NCBI RefSeq assembly: GCF_035194505.1
Contig: NZ_CP136573.1
Location: forward strand, 1,302,001-1,366,000
DNA: 64,000 nucleotides
DNA from: Erythrobacter sp.
GTDB lineage: Bacteria > Pseudomonadota > Alphaproteobacteria > Sphingomonadales > Sphingomonadaceae
Reading direction: 5' to 3'
Part shown: in pieces, positions 17,083 through 26,944 of the stretch
Layout: every line of letters begins with the position of its first letter
How positions within the stretch are numbered: the first letter of the stretch is position 1
Program-made: the position numbers and the translations under genes
The notes under the pieces: generated by a model
What the model was told of the DNA's origin: nothing
Databases searched by the model: none
What the model saw: only the letters and a program-made list of their open reading frames with translations

Positions 17083-19167
17083 CTACTTCACCGGAATGAA
17101 GCGCACCGCGACCCCGCCCGAGGCGGCAAGGTGCACGGCCCAGGTATCGCCGCCGGTCACCACCTTTTCCTCGATCACGATGTCATAGGGGTTGTAATCC
17201 CAATGGGCGTGCGGGCCGTCGCGGTAGATCTGCGCGCGGTATTGCTTGCCCTTCTCGAGGAAGGTGAGCGGCAGGGAGAGATCGCGCGGGTTCTCGTCGG
17301 TCACCGCGCCGAGGAACCATTCCTTGGACTTGCGCCCCTGCCGCGCCATGGCGACATATTGCCCGACTTCGCCCGCCAGCGCGATCGACTGCTCCCAGTC
17401 GGCCTCGACGTCCTTGATGAACTGGAAGGCGTCCATGCGCTTCTCGTAGTTCTCGGGCAGGTCGGCGGCCATCTGGAGCGGGGAGTAGATCGTCACATAG
17501 GTCGCCAGCTGCTTGGCGAGCGTTGTCTGCGGGCGGTTCTTGGGGTCGCCGCGCGCCATGTCGGGGCGCACCGGCGGGCGCTCGTTGGGGCGCAGGTCGA
17601 AGATGCCGGGGGTGTAGTCGAACGGCCCCGCCAGCAGCGCGGTGAAGGCCAGCATCGGCTCGTGGCTCGGCGGGTTGGGCGGCGAGCCCCAGGCGTTGAA
17701 CTCCATACCGCGTGCGCCTTCGCGGCTCATCCAGTTGGGATAGGTGCGGCGCAGGCCGGTGTCCTTGACCGGTTCGTGCGTATCCATCGCGATCTGGCGC
17801 GCGGCGGCGGCGCGGATCACCTTCATGTGATGGTCGATCATCCGCTGGCTGTCATAATATTCGTAGTGGCGGATGCCCTTGGCATCGACCCACACCGCAT
17901 CGCCCGCGTCAGAAACATAGCCCGACTTAACGTAGTGCGATCCGATCTTGCGGACGAGATCAAGCCCGGCTTCGAGCTGCTTTTCGTAATTGGTGAGGTT
18001 CGCCGAGGTTTCGTGGTGGACGATCAGTTGCACGCCCTTGGAGAGAGCGTACTTGCTCAAACCCTCGATATCGTAATCGGGATAGGCCTCGGTGAAGCTG
18101 AAGAGGTCGCCGTTGTTGAACCAGTCGCCGTCCCAGCCCTTGTTCCAGCCTTCCACCAGCACGCCGGAAAAACCGTGCTTGGCGGCAAAGTCGATATAGC
18201 GCTTCGTCTCGGCGGTGGTGGCGCCGTGATACTTGTCGGATGCCCAGGTGCGGTCATTGATGTGCATCGCCCACCAGATGCCGATATATTTGCCCGGCTT
18301 GGCGTAGGAGACATCGCCCAGCGCATTGGGCTCGTTCAAGTTCAGGATGATGTCCGAATTGATCAGGCCCACCGCTTCGCGCGCAATCTGGATGGTGCGC
18401 CACGGCGATGTAAACGGCGCCTTGGTCTTGACCTTCGGCCCGCCCGCCCAGTTCCTGAGGTTCGCCTGAAAATTGCCCGGACGCAGCTGATCCAATGACA
18501 TCGAGGAATAGTCGATCAGCGCCGCCTCGTGGATCGCGAAGTGGATGCCCGCTTCGTTGCGAAAGGTCGATGGCGTGTGGGCATCGTCGACCTGCCCGGC
18601 AGGGGCGATGCGGTAGATATACTCGTTGCGGTTGTACTCGTCCGACGGGGTGTACCACATGGTGGTCTTCTCGCCGACGCCGAACTGGGTCAGCTCCTCG
18701 ACGATGGCGATATCGCCTTCAAGCGCGGGTTGCTGGCCAAGTTCATAGCGGAAACCGATGCCGGTATCGAAGGCGCGGAAACGCACAACCATCTGGCGTG
18801 CGGGGCCATCGTTCGCCTTGAAGGTGACGCTGAGTTCGTTGTGCTGGTCGCGCACCATGCGGCGCTCGCCCCAGGGCTGCTCCCAGGTGCTGTCCTTGCT
18901 CGCGCGGGTGGAGCCGGCGATGGCGAGGCCGCGCTCGAAGCCGTGATGATCGGCAAACAGCATCCCCAGCCGCGAGGGTGCGATGACCTTCTCGCCGTCA
19001 AAGCTCACCGCATAGGTCGCAAGGCCTCCGTCATCGCTCACGGTCACAGCGATCCTGCCGTCGGGCGAGGTCAGGGTGAGGCTTTCGGCGGCGAGCGGGG
19101 CGCTCGCCCACATCAGGGCGGCAAGCCCGGCAAGATTGGTCCACATGCGCATGGGTGTTGGCCTCAT
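17083..19167 (-). CDS. Secreted GH97 alpha-glucosidase (SusB-like)
   Basis: A 694-aa exported glycoside hydrolase of family 97, which releases glucose from maltooligosaccharides. The N-terminus has a cleavable signal peptide (WTNLAGLAALMWASAPLAAES). The GH97 N-domain is followed by the barrel: GIWWAMHINDRTW, VEGWNKGWDGDWF, VHHETSANLTNYE and EFNAWGSPPNPPSHEP, matching the glutamate and calcium-site regions of Bacteroides SusB. The SusB-like Glu pattern suggests the inverting alpha-glucosidase branch rather than the retaining alpha-galactosidase branch. The start at 19167 is chosen because it overlaps the amylase stop as ATGA. It is the last gene of a three-gene operon. Confidence 0.92.
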   Translation of the reverse strand: MRPTPMRMWTNLAGLAALMWASAPLAAESLTLTSPDGRIAVTVSDDGGLATYAVSFDGEKVIAPSRLGMLFADHHGFERGLAIAGSTRASKDSTWEQPWGERRMVRDQHNELSVTFKANDGPARQMVVRFRAFDTGIGFRYELGQQPALEGDIAIVEELTQFGVGEKTTMWYTPSDEYNRNEYIYRIAPAGQVDDAHTPSTFRNEAGIHFAIHEAALIDYSSMSLDQLRPGNFQANLRNWAGGPKVKTKAPFTSPWRTIQIAREAVGLINSDIILNLNEPNALGDVSYAKPGKYIGIWWAMHINDRTWASDKYHGATTAETKRYIDFAAKHGFSGVLVEGWNKGWDGDWFNNGDLFSFTEAYPDYDIEGLSKYALSKGVQLIVHHETSANLTNYEKQLEAGLDLVRKIGSHYVKSGYVSDAGDAVWVDAKGIRHYEYYDSQRMIDHHMKVIRAAAARQIAMDTHEPVKDTGLRRTYPNWMSREGARGMEFNAWGSPPNPPSHEPMLAFTALLAGPFDYTPGIFDLRPNERPPVRPDMARGDPKNRPQTTLAKQLATYVTIYSPLQMAADLPENYEKRMDAFQFIKDVEADWEQSIALAGEVGQYVAMARQGRKSKEWFLGAVTDENPRDLSLPLTFLEKGKQYRAQIYRDGPHAHWDYNPYDIVIEEKVVTGGDTWAVHLAASGGVAVRFIPVK

Positions 19168-20531
19168 CTGGTCTCTGTGAAAATCCGGTAGCCCCATGCG
19201 GGCAGGTCGAGTGTTTCGTTGCCCGCAAAGGTGGTTGTCTCGCCGCTCAGGGCATTGGTGTAGGTGCCGTGATGGCGCGCCTTGTCGAAGGTGATGCGAT
19301 GCGGGCGCGGGCTGAGGTTGAAAACGGCGAAAACCCGCGCGCCGGCAGGGCCGCGGGTGAAGGCATAGACGTCGGCGCTCTGGCTGGTCGGCACCTCGAT
19401 CATCGCTGCGCCGAAGCGGCCATTGTGGAGCGCCGGGCTCGCGGTCTTGAGCGCAATCAGCTTGGCGAACAGGGCGGCATGCCTGCCTTCGCGCCAGACA
19501 ATCGGATCACGCTCGAAGAACTTGAGCTGGCGGTCGTTGTCCGCTTCCTGCCCGTTGTAGACAAGCGGCAGGCCCGATCCGGTGAAGGACAGCGCAATCG
19601 CGGCCTCATAGGCGGGGCCGTAGATTTCGGCCGCGACCCCGTCCCACGAATTCTGATCGTGGTTTTCGGTATAGACCATCCGCATCGCGGCATGCGGCCA
19701 GGTCTCCTGCTGCCCAGCGTAATAGCCGCGGATCGGCCCTGCCCCCTCGCCGCTCTTGACGAGGCGCTGCATCGCCTCCTTCCAGCCCCAGCCATAGGTC
19801 GCATCAAAGGCGCGTGTGTGGAGATCGCGCTGCTCCCATTCGGCGAGCATGAAGACCGGTTTGATCGCATTAAGCTCGCCCCGCGCCGTCTCCCAGAAAT
19901 CGGTGGGGACATAGCCTGCGACATCGCAGCGATACCCGTCGATCCCGAATTCGCGCACCCAGTAGGCGAGGCTTTCGGTCATATATTGGCGCAAGGCAGG
20001 CTGGCTGTAGTCGAAGTCCGCGACGTCAGACCAGTCGGTCCCCTGCGGGCTCATCAAGGCGCCTTCGGGCGTGCGGGTGTACCATTCGGGATGGCTGAGA
20101 GTGAGCGGGTTGTCATAAGCTGAGTGGTTCGCCACCCAATCGAGGATCACCTTTAGCCCCAGCCGGTGCGCTTCGTTCACGAAGGCGCGGAAATCCGCCT
20201 CGCTGCCCAGCTCCGGATTGACCGCGCGATAGTCGCGCACCGCATAGGGGCTGCCGAGACTGCCCTTGCGGTTGGCCTCGCCGATGGGATGGATCGGCAT
20301 CAGCCAGATGATATCGACGCCCATCGCGGCGAGGCGCGGCAGCTGCGCCTGCGCGGCCTTGAAGGTGCCCTCGGAGGTGAACTGGCGGGTGTTGATCTGG
20401 TAGAGCACCGCATCGCGCGTCCACGCGGCATTGGCGATCTCGACCGCCTCACGCGGGGTGTAATCGGGCCTGGCCAGCGCGGGGCTGGCTGCCAGTGCCG
20501 CCGCAATCAGCGCAAGCCCGGTGCGCTTCAC
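19164..20531 (-). CDS. Secreted GH13 alpha-amylase family protein
   Basis: A 455-aa exported GH13 protein. Signal peptide at 1-20 (LALIAAALAASPALA). Catalytic residues are visible in GIDGYRCDVAGYV (nucleophile Asp), FMLAEWEQ (acid/base Glu) and YTENHDQNSW (transition-state Asp). The C-terminal beta domain ends with LDLPAWGYRIF. At 455 aa it is a compact amylase without carbohydrate-binding modules, likely periplasmic and acting on maltodextrins that enter through the TonB receptor. Its ends overlap the MFS gene and the GH97 gene by ATGA. Confidence 0.9.
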   Translation of the reverse strand: MKRTGLALIAAALAASPALARPDYTPREAVEIANAAWTRDAVLYQINTRQFTSEGTFKAAQAQLPRLAAMGVDIIWLMPIHPIGEANRKGSLGSPYAVRDYRAVNPELGSEADFRAFVNEAHRLGLKVILDWVANHSAYDNPLTLSHPEWYTRTPEGALMSPQGTDWSDVADFDYSQPALRQYMTESLAYWVREFGIDGYRCDVAGYVPTDFWETARGELNAIKPVFMLAEWEQRDLHTRAFDATYGWGWKEAMQRLVKSGEGAGPIRGYYAGQQETWPHAAMRMVYTENHDQNSWDGVAAEIYGPAYEAAIALSFTGSGLPLVYNGQEADNDRQLKFFERDPIVWREGRHAALFAKLIALKTASPALHNGRFGAAMIEVPTSQSADVYAFTRGPAGARVFAVFNLSPRPHRITFDKARHHGTYTNALSGETTTFAGNETLDLPAWGYRIFTETR

Positions 20532-22087
20532 GCCGCCTGCTCCTTGACCAGCAGCGTGGCCGCCGCCGCCAGCACGAAGCTCACCGCAGAAATCGCCATG
20601 GCATAGATCGCCGCGCCGCCGAACAGGTTAGTGACGAGGAAACCGAGCAGCGTCGCAGCGAGCAGCTGCGGCACGACGATGAAGATGTTGAACACCCCCA
20701 TGTAGATGCCCATTTTCTCTGGCGGAACGGAGCCAGCAAGGATCGCATAGGGCAGCGCCACGATCGAGGCCCAGGCGATGCCGATGCCGATCTGCGGTAC
20801 CCACAAGAGCGCCGGATCGCGCACCAGCAGCACCGCGGCAAAGCCCGCCGCGCCCAGCAAGAGGTTCACCGCGTGGAGCCGGCAGCGGTCGATCTTCGCC
20901 GCGACCGCGACAAAGCCGAGCGCGGCGGCAGCGGCTAGCCCGTTGCGCACCGATCCCATCAGGCTCCACCAGTCGGCCCCGTCCTGAAAGGCGCTGCTCG
21001 CCGTATCGGTTGCGCCGAAGTGATACTCGGTCACCCCGGGCGTGCCGTAGATCCACAGGCCGAACATCCCGAACCAGCTAAAGAACTGCACCACAGCAAG
21101 CTGGCGCATGGTTTTTGGCATGGCGAAGAGATCGCTGACGACTTCCATGAAGCCGTTGTCGTTGCGGCCCTGTCCGCGCAACATCGCCGCGAACAGCTGG
21201 ATCAGCCCGAACCCGGCGATCAGAGCTGCGAGCACGTAAAGCTCCTGCGCCACCTCGATTTCGCCGAGAAACGCGGGCCGTGCATCGCTGCGTGCCAGCA
21301 TCACCAGCGCCGCGAGTGCCGCCCCGGCGATCACCCAGATCATGCCACCGCGGGCGAATTGCCCGGCGCTGCGCTGGACTGCCCCGCGCGCGTGCGCTCC
21401 GGCCTCGCCGCGCGCGACGGCAAAGCGGGCGAGCTCGTCCGGCGAATACTCTTTCGTGGTGAACACCGTCCAGCACACCGCCGCCAGCAGCGCCGCCCCG
21501 CCGATATAGAACGACCAGTGCACCGTTTCCGGGATCTGGCCTTGGGGCGCGACATTGCTGAGCCCCAACCAGTTGGTCATCACCCATGGCAGCGCGCCCG
21601 CGATCACCGCGCCGGTACCGATGAAGAAACTCTGCATCGCATAGCCGATGGTGCGCTGGCGATCGGGCAGGTTGTCGCCGACAAAGGCGCGGAACGGCTC
21701 CATCGTGATGTTGAGCGAGGCGTCCATCACCCACAGCATGCCCGCCGCCACCCACAGGGCGGGCGCATTGGGCATGACAAACAGCGCCAGGCTCGCCAGC
21801 AGCGCGCCGATCAGGAAGAACGGACGGCGACGGCCGAAGCCCAGGCTCCCAAAACCAATCCACGTCTTGTCCGACAGGTGGCCGATGATCGGCTGGACGA
21901 TCAGCCCTGTCATCGGCGCGGCGATCCACAGGATTGCAAGGCTGCCGACATCCGCGCCCAGCGTCTGGAAAATGCGGCTGACATTGCCGTTCTGGAGTTC
22001 GAAGCCGATCTGGATCCCCAGAAAGCCGAAACTCATGTTCCAGATCTGCGCTGGCAAGAGCGCGGGCTTGCCGCCTGCCTCAGTCAT
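20528..22087 (-). CDS. MFS sugar importer (SLC45/GPH-like maltose or sucrose transporter)
   Basis: A 519-aa inner-membrane transporter with about 12 hydrophobic helices. Family features are MSFGFLGIQIGFELQNGNVSRIF, APMTGLIVQPIIGHLSDKTW, FGRRRPFFLIGA and MEPFRAFVGDNLP. The family imports disaccharides or maltooligosaccharides with protons; here it should bring maltose or maltodextrin into the cytoplasm for the GH13 alpha-glucosidase. The start at 22087 has AGGAC eight bases upstream; longer frames lack an SD. It is the first gene of the leftward operon. Confidence 0.9.
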   Translation of the reverse strand: MTEAGGKPALLPAQIWNMSFGFLGIQIGFELQNGNVSRIFQTLGADVGSLAILWIAAPMTGLIVQPIIGHLSDKTWIGFGSLGFGRRRPFFLIGALLASLALFVMPNAPALWVAAGMLWVMDASLNITMEPFRAFVGDNLPDRQRTIGYAMQSFFIGTGAVIAGALPWVMTNWLGLSNVAPQGQIPETVHWSFYIGGAALLAAVCWTVFTTKEYSPDELARFAVARGEAGAHARGAVQRSAGQFARGGMIWVIAGAALAALVMLARSDARPAFLGEIEVAQELYVLAALIAGFGLIQLFAAMLRGQGRNDNGFMEVVSDLFAMPKTMRQLAVVQFFSWFGMFGLWIYGTPGVTEYHFGATDTASSAFQDGADWWSLMGSVRNGLAAAAALGFVAVAAKIDRCRLHAVNLLLGAAGFAAVLLVRDPALLWVPQIGIGIAWASIVALPYAILAGSVPPEKMGIYMGVFNIFIVVPQLLAATLLGFLVTNLFGGAAIYAMAISAVSFVLAAAATLLVKEQAA

Positions 22088-22398
22088 GATCGTCCTGTCC
22101 TCTCCCCCGCGCCCTCCTGCCATGCAGGGTGACGCGGCTCCCACGGGGCTGTAGCATGGCGCGGATCTTCTGTCCGGCTGGCTCGCCTGCGGCTCCGGGA
22201 GGACAGTCTGGCTAGCTTGCAAAAATTTGCAAGAAACTTTCAGGATTTCTCCCGAAAATTTGCGGATATCGCCGATGATATCAGGCTTTCTATAGTATTT
22301 TCAGGTTATTATTGGATAGAGGTTCGGCCCAGCTGGGCTTCTACAAAGATTTGCAAAATTTCTCCCAAGCTGTCAGAAACGGGGCCGGAGGGAGTTGG
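22088..22398 (+). other. Divergent control region between the two maltodextrin operons
   Basis: No gene is seen. The stretch 22215-22360 is markedly AT-rich compared with its surroundings and must hold the promoters of both operons. Besides the full palindrome at 22216-22233 it has half-site-like AAAATTTGCGG (22255-22265) and TTTGCAAAATTT (22350-22361), a paired GATATC-N6-GATATC (22265-22282), and TATAGT (22291-22296) as a possible -10. I could not place a convincing -35. Confidence 0.5.
22216..22233 (+). promoter_or_regulatory. LacI-family operator, site 1
   Basis: CTTGCAAAAATTTGCAAG is an 8-bp perfect inverted repeat around a 2-base centre, the symmetry expected of a LacI-family dimer. It lies between divergent sugar operons whose rightward arm encodes a LacI protein. 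A second site at 31977-31994 matches it at 16 of 18 positions. Confidence 0.7.
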
Positions 22399-24252
22399 AT
22401 GATGGCACGAATCCTCGTGGGAATTGCGGCTGCGCTATGCGCGGGCACCGTCTTGGCGGGAGGCCCCGTTGCGGCTGAGAATCCGCCGGCCATTCCCGTT
22501 TCCGCCCCTATCGCCGAACGCCAGCTGGAGGACGAGATCATCTATTTCGTCCTGCCCGATCGCTTTGCCAATGGCGATCCCGCCAACGACAAGGGCGGGC
22601 TGAAAGGCGGACCGTTCCAGCATGGTTTCGATCCGACCCACAAGGGCTTCTACCACGGCGGCGACCTCAAGGGGCTGACCGCAAAGCTCGATTACATCCA
22701 GGGCATGGGCGTCACCGCGATCTGGTTCGCGCCGATCTTCAAGAACAAGCCGGTGCAGGGCAAGCCGGGCGAGGAAAGCGCGGGCTATCACGGCTACTGG
22801 GTTACCGATTTCACCAGTGTCGATCCACATTTCGGCACCAATGCCGAGTTCAAGGCCTTTGTCGATGCCGCCCACGCGCGCGGGATGAAGGTCTATATGG
22901 ACATCATCATCAACCACACCGCTGACGTGATCGGCTATGCCGAGGGCGAGGCCAATAGCTACCGCTATCGCTCCAAGGGCGAATATCCCTTTTCGCGGGC
23001 CGGCGGCACGGGCGGCAAGCCGATCAACCCGGGCTTTGGCGGAGACGATAATCCCGATCCTGCCAACTGGGCGAAGCTGACCGATCCCGCCTTTGCCTAT
23101 ACGCCGCAAGTGCCCGAGGCCGAGCGGCAGGTGAAGGTGCCCGCCTGGCTCAACGACGTCACGCTCTATCACAACCGCGGCAATTCGCACTGGATCGGCG
23201 AAAGCAGCGTCTATGGCGATTTCTCCGGGCTCGACGATCTCGCCACCGAGCACCCGCGTGTCGTTAGCGGCATGATCGAGATTTTCGGCCAGTGGATCGA
23301 TGATTACGGCATCGACGGCTACCGCATCGACACCGCCAAGCATGTGAACCCGGAGTTCTGGCAGGCCTTCGTCCCAGCGATCCTCAAGCGCGCCGAGGCC
23401 AAGGGGATCAAGCACTTCCACATCTTTGGCGAGATCGCCTACGAGGAGCCCACCGCCACGCTCGCTGCGCAGGTCATGGCCGAAAGCGGCCTGCCCTATG
23501 CGCTCGACATGGGCTTTGCCAAGGCCGCGCAATTGGTCGCCAGCGGCAAGGCCGGCCCGCGGCTGATGGCGGAATTCCTCCAGCAGGACGCGGTCTACCC
23601 CGGCGGCGCGAAAACCGCGCTGGGCCTGCCGACTTTCCTCGGCAACCACGATTTCGGCCGCTTTTCGATGTTCGTGCGCGAGATGAGCGGATCGGCCGAC
23701 GAGGCGACGCTGCTCTCGCGCGTCAAGCTCGGCCATGCGCTGATGTTCGGCCTGCGCGGCGTGCCCACGATCTATTACGGGGACGAACAGGGCTTCATCT
23801 CCGACGGCAATGATCAGCTCGCGCGCGAGGACATGTTCCCGAGCAAGGTCGCCGCCTATAACGACAACAACCTGATCGGATCGCGCGCCACCACCGCGCA
23901 GAGCAACTTCGACACCGCCCACCCGCTCTACCGCCAGATCGCGGAACTTTCCGCGGCCCGCACGGCCAGCCCTGCGCTACGGCGTGGTCTCACGCAGGTG
24001 CGCGCGTTCGAGGAAGCCGCCCCCGGCCTGCTCGCAGTGGAGCGCCATGATCCCGCGACGGGACAGCGGGTGCTGCTGGCCTTCAACACCTCCGCTTCGG
24101 CCCTTTCGCGCACAGTCGAGGTAAGCTACCGGGCGACCCGCGTCGCGCCGCTGCTGGGCACCTGTCCGGCCGCGCTCGCCGCGCCCGGATCGATTGCCAT
24201 CACCCTTCCCCCGTTCGGCTACGCGGCCTGCATTCTGGAGACTGACAAGTAA
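22399..24252 (+). CDS. Secreted GH13 alpha-amylase/cyclomaltodextrinase-like enzyme
   Basis: A 617-aa exported GH13 enzyme. Signal peptide about 1-27 (ILVGIAAALCAGTVLAGG). The barrel begins IIYFVLPDRFANGD; catalytic residues lie in GIDGYRIDTAKHV, HIFGEIAYEE and TFLGNHDFGRF. FYHGGDLKGLTAKLDYIQGMGV is typical of periplasmic maltodextrin-degrading amylases in TonB-linked loci. GGAGG sits seven bases before the ATG at 22399; an ATG three bases later is equally possible. The stop shares a base with the next start (TAATG). Exact specificity cannot be read from sequence. Confidence 0.9.
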   Translation: MMARILVGIAAALCAGTVLAGGPVAAENPPAIPVSAPIAERQLEDEIIYFVLPDRFANGDPANDKGGLKGGPFQHGFDPTHKGFYHGGDLKGLTAKLDYIQGMGVTAIWFAPIFKNKPVQGKPGEESAGYHGYWVTDFTSVDPHFGTNAEFKAFVDAAHARGMKVYMDIIINHTADVIGYAEGEANSYRYRSKGEYPFSRAGGTGGKPINPGFGGDDNPDPANWAKLTDPAFAYTPQVPEAERQVKVPAWLNDVTLYHNRGNSHWIGESSVYGDFSGLDDLATEHPRVVSGMIEIFGQWIDDYGIDGYRIDTAKHVNPEFWQAFVPAILKRAEAKGIKHFHIFGEIAYEEPTATLAAQVMAESGLPYALDMGFAKAAQLVASGKAGPRLMAEFLQQDAVYPGGAKTALGLPTFLGNHDFGRFSMFVREMSGSADEATLLSRVKLGHALMFGLRGVPTIYYGDEQGFISDGNDQLAREDMFPSKVAAYNDNNLIGSRATTAQSNFDTAHPLYRQIAELSAARTASPALRRGLTQVRAFEEAAPGLLAVERHDPATGQRVLLAFNTSASALSRTVEVSYRATRVAPLLGTCPAALAAPGSIAITLPPFGYAACILETDK

Positions 24253-25910
24253 TGGCTTCGGTTATGGATGCGGCGGCACCTTCACTCACCGGCGAGCTTG
24301 CATGGTGGCACGGGGCGGTCATCTACCAGATCTATCCGCGCTCGTTCCGCGACACCAATGGTGACGGAATCGGCGATCTTGCGGGCATTGCCGACGAGCT
24401 CGACTATATCGCCGATCTGGGCGTCGACGGGATCTGGATCTCGCCCTTCTTCACCTCGCCGATGAAGGACTTCGGCTATGATGTCGCCGATTATTGCGGC
24501 ATCGATCCGAGCTTCGGCACCTTCGCCGATTTCGACCGCATCATCGAACGCGCCCATGCGCTGGGCCTCAAGGTGATCATCGACCAGGTCTATTCGCACA
24601 CCTCGGACGAGCACGCGTGGTTTCAGGAAAGCCGGACCGACCGCACCAATCCCAAGGCCGACTGGTATGTCTGGGCCGACCCCAAACCGGACGGCTCGCC
24701 CCCGTCCAACTGGCAATCGGTGTTCGGTGGATCGGCATGGCAATGGGACGGGCCGAGGAAGCAATATTACCTGCATAATTTCCTCACCAGCCAGCCCGAT
24801 CTCAACGTCCATAACCGCGACGTGCAGGACGCGCTGCTGGATGTGGCGCGGTTCTGGCTGGCGCGCGGCGTGGACGGGTTCCGCCTCGATGCGCTGAACT
24901 TCGCGATGCATGATCCGGACCTGCGCGACAATCCGCCCTCGGGCGCGCCGATGGAGCTGGTCACCCGCCCCTTCGACATGCAGCACAAGCGCTACAACCA
25001 GTCGCACCCCGATATCGTCGGCTTCCTTGAGCGGATCCGCGCAACGATCGACGAATTCCCCGGTCGCTTCACCGTTGCCGAAGTCGGCGGGCCGGAGCCG
25101 CTGGCCGAGATGAAGGCCTTCACCGCTGACGGCAAGCGGCTCGATTCCGCCTATAATTTCGACTTCCTCTACGCCCCCCTGCTGACCGCGCCGCTGGTGC
25201 GCGCGAGCCTGTCGCAGTGGAGCGGGGAGCCGGGCGAAGGCTGGCCGTCCTGGGCCTTCTCGAACCACGATGCTCCGCGTGCGGTGACCCGCTGGACCCG
25301 CGATGGCGACCAGCCGCGCGCGGCGCGCCTCAACATGCTGCTGCTGCTGGCGCTGCGCGGCAATCCGATCATCTATCAGGGCGAGGAACTGGGCCTGCCG
25401 CAGGGCTATGTCGCCTTCGAGGATTTGCAGGACCCCGAGGCGATCACCAACTGGCCGCACACGCTGGGCCGTGACGGTGCGCGCACGCCGATGCCGTGGC
25501 AGGCAAGCGCGCCGCAAGCAGGCTTTTCGAGCGCCAACCGCACCTGGCTGAAGCGCGACCCGGCCCATGCCGCTCTCGCGGTGGACGGCCAGACCGGCGA
25601 TCCGCAATCGACCCTGCATTACACCCGTCACCTGCTCGCGATGCGGCGCCGCTATCCGGCGCTGGTGGCGGGCGAGATCACCCTGCTCGACACGCCCGAG
25701 GATGTGCTCGCCTTCATCCGCCATGATGCGGAAGGCGCGGTCTTGTGCGCCTTCAACCTCGGCGACGAGGTGCTCGAATGGGCCACGCCGCCCGCTTTCG
25801 TCGAGGCTCAGGTGCTCGCCAGCGAGAATGCGGTGGGGATCACCGGCAAACCGCCCATGGTGCTTGCGCCCGGTTCAGGATACTGGGCAACGAACGCGGT
25901 GGAGACCTGA
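24252..25910 (+). CDS. Cytoplasmic GH13 alpha-glucosidase (oligo-1,6-glucosidase type)
   Basis: A 552-aa enzyme without a signal peptide, so it acts on imported sugar. It starts WWHGAVIYQIYPRSF and has NGDGIGDLAGI, DGFRLDALNF (nucleophile Asp), TVAEVGG (acid/base Glu) and FSNHDAPR (third Asp). The pattern fits the GH13_23/17/31-like alpha-glucosidases that split maltose, maltotriose and possibly isomaltose to glucose. With the MFS importer it forms the cytoplasmic arm of the pathway. It is followed by lacI-type gene after five bases. Confidence 0.93.
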   Translation: MASVMDAAAPSLTGELAWWHGAVIYQIYPRSFRDTNGDGIGDLAGIADELDYIADLGVDGIWISPFFTSPMKDFGYDVADYCGIDPSFGTFADFDRIIERAHALGLKVIIDQVYSHTSDEHAWFQESRTDRTNPKADWYVWADPKPDGSPPSNWQSVFGGSAWQWDGPRKQYYLHNFLTSQPDLNVHNRDVQDALLDVARFWLARGVDGFRLDALNFAMHDPDLRDNPPSGAPMELVTRPFDMQHKRYNQSHPDIVGFLERIRATIDEFPGRFTVAEVGGPEPLAEMKAFTADGKRLDSAYNFDFLYAPLLTAPLVRASLSQWSGEPGEGWPSWAFSNHDAPRAVTRWTRDGDQPRAARLNMLLLLALRGNPIIYQGEELGLPQGYVAFEDLQDPEAITNWPHTLGRDGARTPMPWQASAPQAGFSSANRTWLKRDPAHAALAVDGQTGDPQSTLHYTRHLLAMRRRYPALVAGEITLLDTPEDVLAFIRHDAEGAVLCAFNLGDEVLEWATPPAFVEAQVLASENAVGITGKPPMVLAPGSGYWATNAVET

Positions 25911-25915
25911 CAGCA

Positions 25916-26944
25916 ATGAGCCCGACCCGGCCTGCCACGCGGCGCAGCGCCACGCTTGAGGATATCGCCCGCGAAGCCGGGGTCTCGGTCTCGACTGTCA
26001 GCCGGGCATTGAACGACAGTCCCTCGGTCAAGCGGAGGACCAAGCAGCAGATCTGGCAGATCGCCCGCGCCCATGATTATGAATTCCGCGCCTCGATGCC
26101 GGCCGGGCCGAGCGGGGCCGATGCGACCATCGCGGTGGTCGTCCCCGCCCCGCAGGCACGCGAGAGCCGGGTGGCGGACCCCTTCTTCCTCGAACTGCTG
26201 GCCGGGATTGCCGAGGCCGCGCGTGAGCGCAATGCCGATCTCCTGATCAGCCACCTGACCCCGCGCGCCGATGCCGACCTTGACTACGCCATGAGCACGA
26301 GCCGCGCGACCGGCGTGATCTTCATCGGGCAGTCCTCGCTGCACCACGCCTTCAACGCGCTCGCCGCGCGCGACAACCGCTTCGTGGTGTGGGGCGCGGA
26401 GTTTCCCGATGCGCAGTATTGCGCGATCGGATCGGACAACGTCGCAGGCGGACGGCGCGCGACCTCGCACCTCGTGCGGCTGGGGCGCAGGCGCATCCTG
26501 TTCCTCGGCGATACCGAAGCACCCGAAGCCGAGCAGCGCTGCCGGGGCTATCGTCAGGCCCTCGCCCAGGCCGGGATCGCGGTCGACGACAGCCTGATCC
26601 TGCCGGCCCATTTCGAAGTCCATTCCGCCGAAGCCGCCACCCGCAGCGCGATTGCCGGGGGCCTCAAATTCGACGCCGTCTTCGCCGCCAGCGACCTCAT
26701 CGCGATCGGCGCAATCCGCGCGCTCACCCGTTCGGGGATCAACGTGCCCGCCGATGTTTCGGTGGTGGGCTATGACAACATCCCCGCCGCGCGGCTTGTT
26801 ACGCCGCAGCTCACCACCATCGATCAGGACGCGAACCTTGCCGGACGGATGCTTGTGTCCAAACTGATCGACCGCGGGGATGGCCCGGCGATTTCGGAGC
26901 GGCTGGAAACCAGCCTGCTGATCCGGGAAAGCTGCGGGGGATGA
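25916..26944 (+). CDS. LacI-family transcriptional regulator of the maltodextrin locus
   Basis: A 342-aa repressor. The N-terminal helix-turn-helix reads TLEDIAREAGVSVSTVSRAL with the hinge helix following, then a periplasmic-binding-protein-like sugar domain (IAVVVPAPQ, VGYDNIPAARLVTPQLTTIDQD). Longer in-frame starts lie inside the preceding gene. By position it should control both divergent operons, and the palindromes at 22216 and 31977 are its most likely targets. Maltose or a related sugar is the likely inducer, which is inference. Confidence 0.93.
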   Translation: MSPTRPATRRSATLEDIAREAGVSVSTVSRALNDSPSVKRRTKQQIWQIARAHDYEFRASMPAGPSGADATIAVVVPAPQARESRVADPFFLELLAGIAEAARERNADLLISHLTPRADADLDYAMSTSRATGVIFIGQSSLHHAFNALAARDNRFVVWGAEFPDAQYCAIGSDNVAGGRRATSHLVRLGRRRILFLGDTEAPEAEQRCRGYRQALAQAGIAVDDSLILPAHFEVHSAEAATRSAIAGGLKFDAVFAASDLIAIGAIRALTRSGINVPADVSVVGYDNIPAARLVTPQLTTIDQDANLAGRMLVSKLIDRGDGPAISERLETSLLIRESCGG

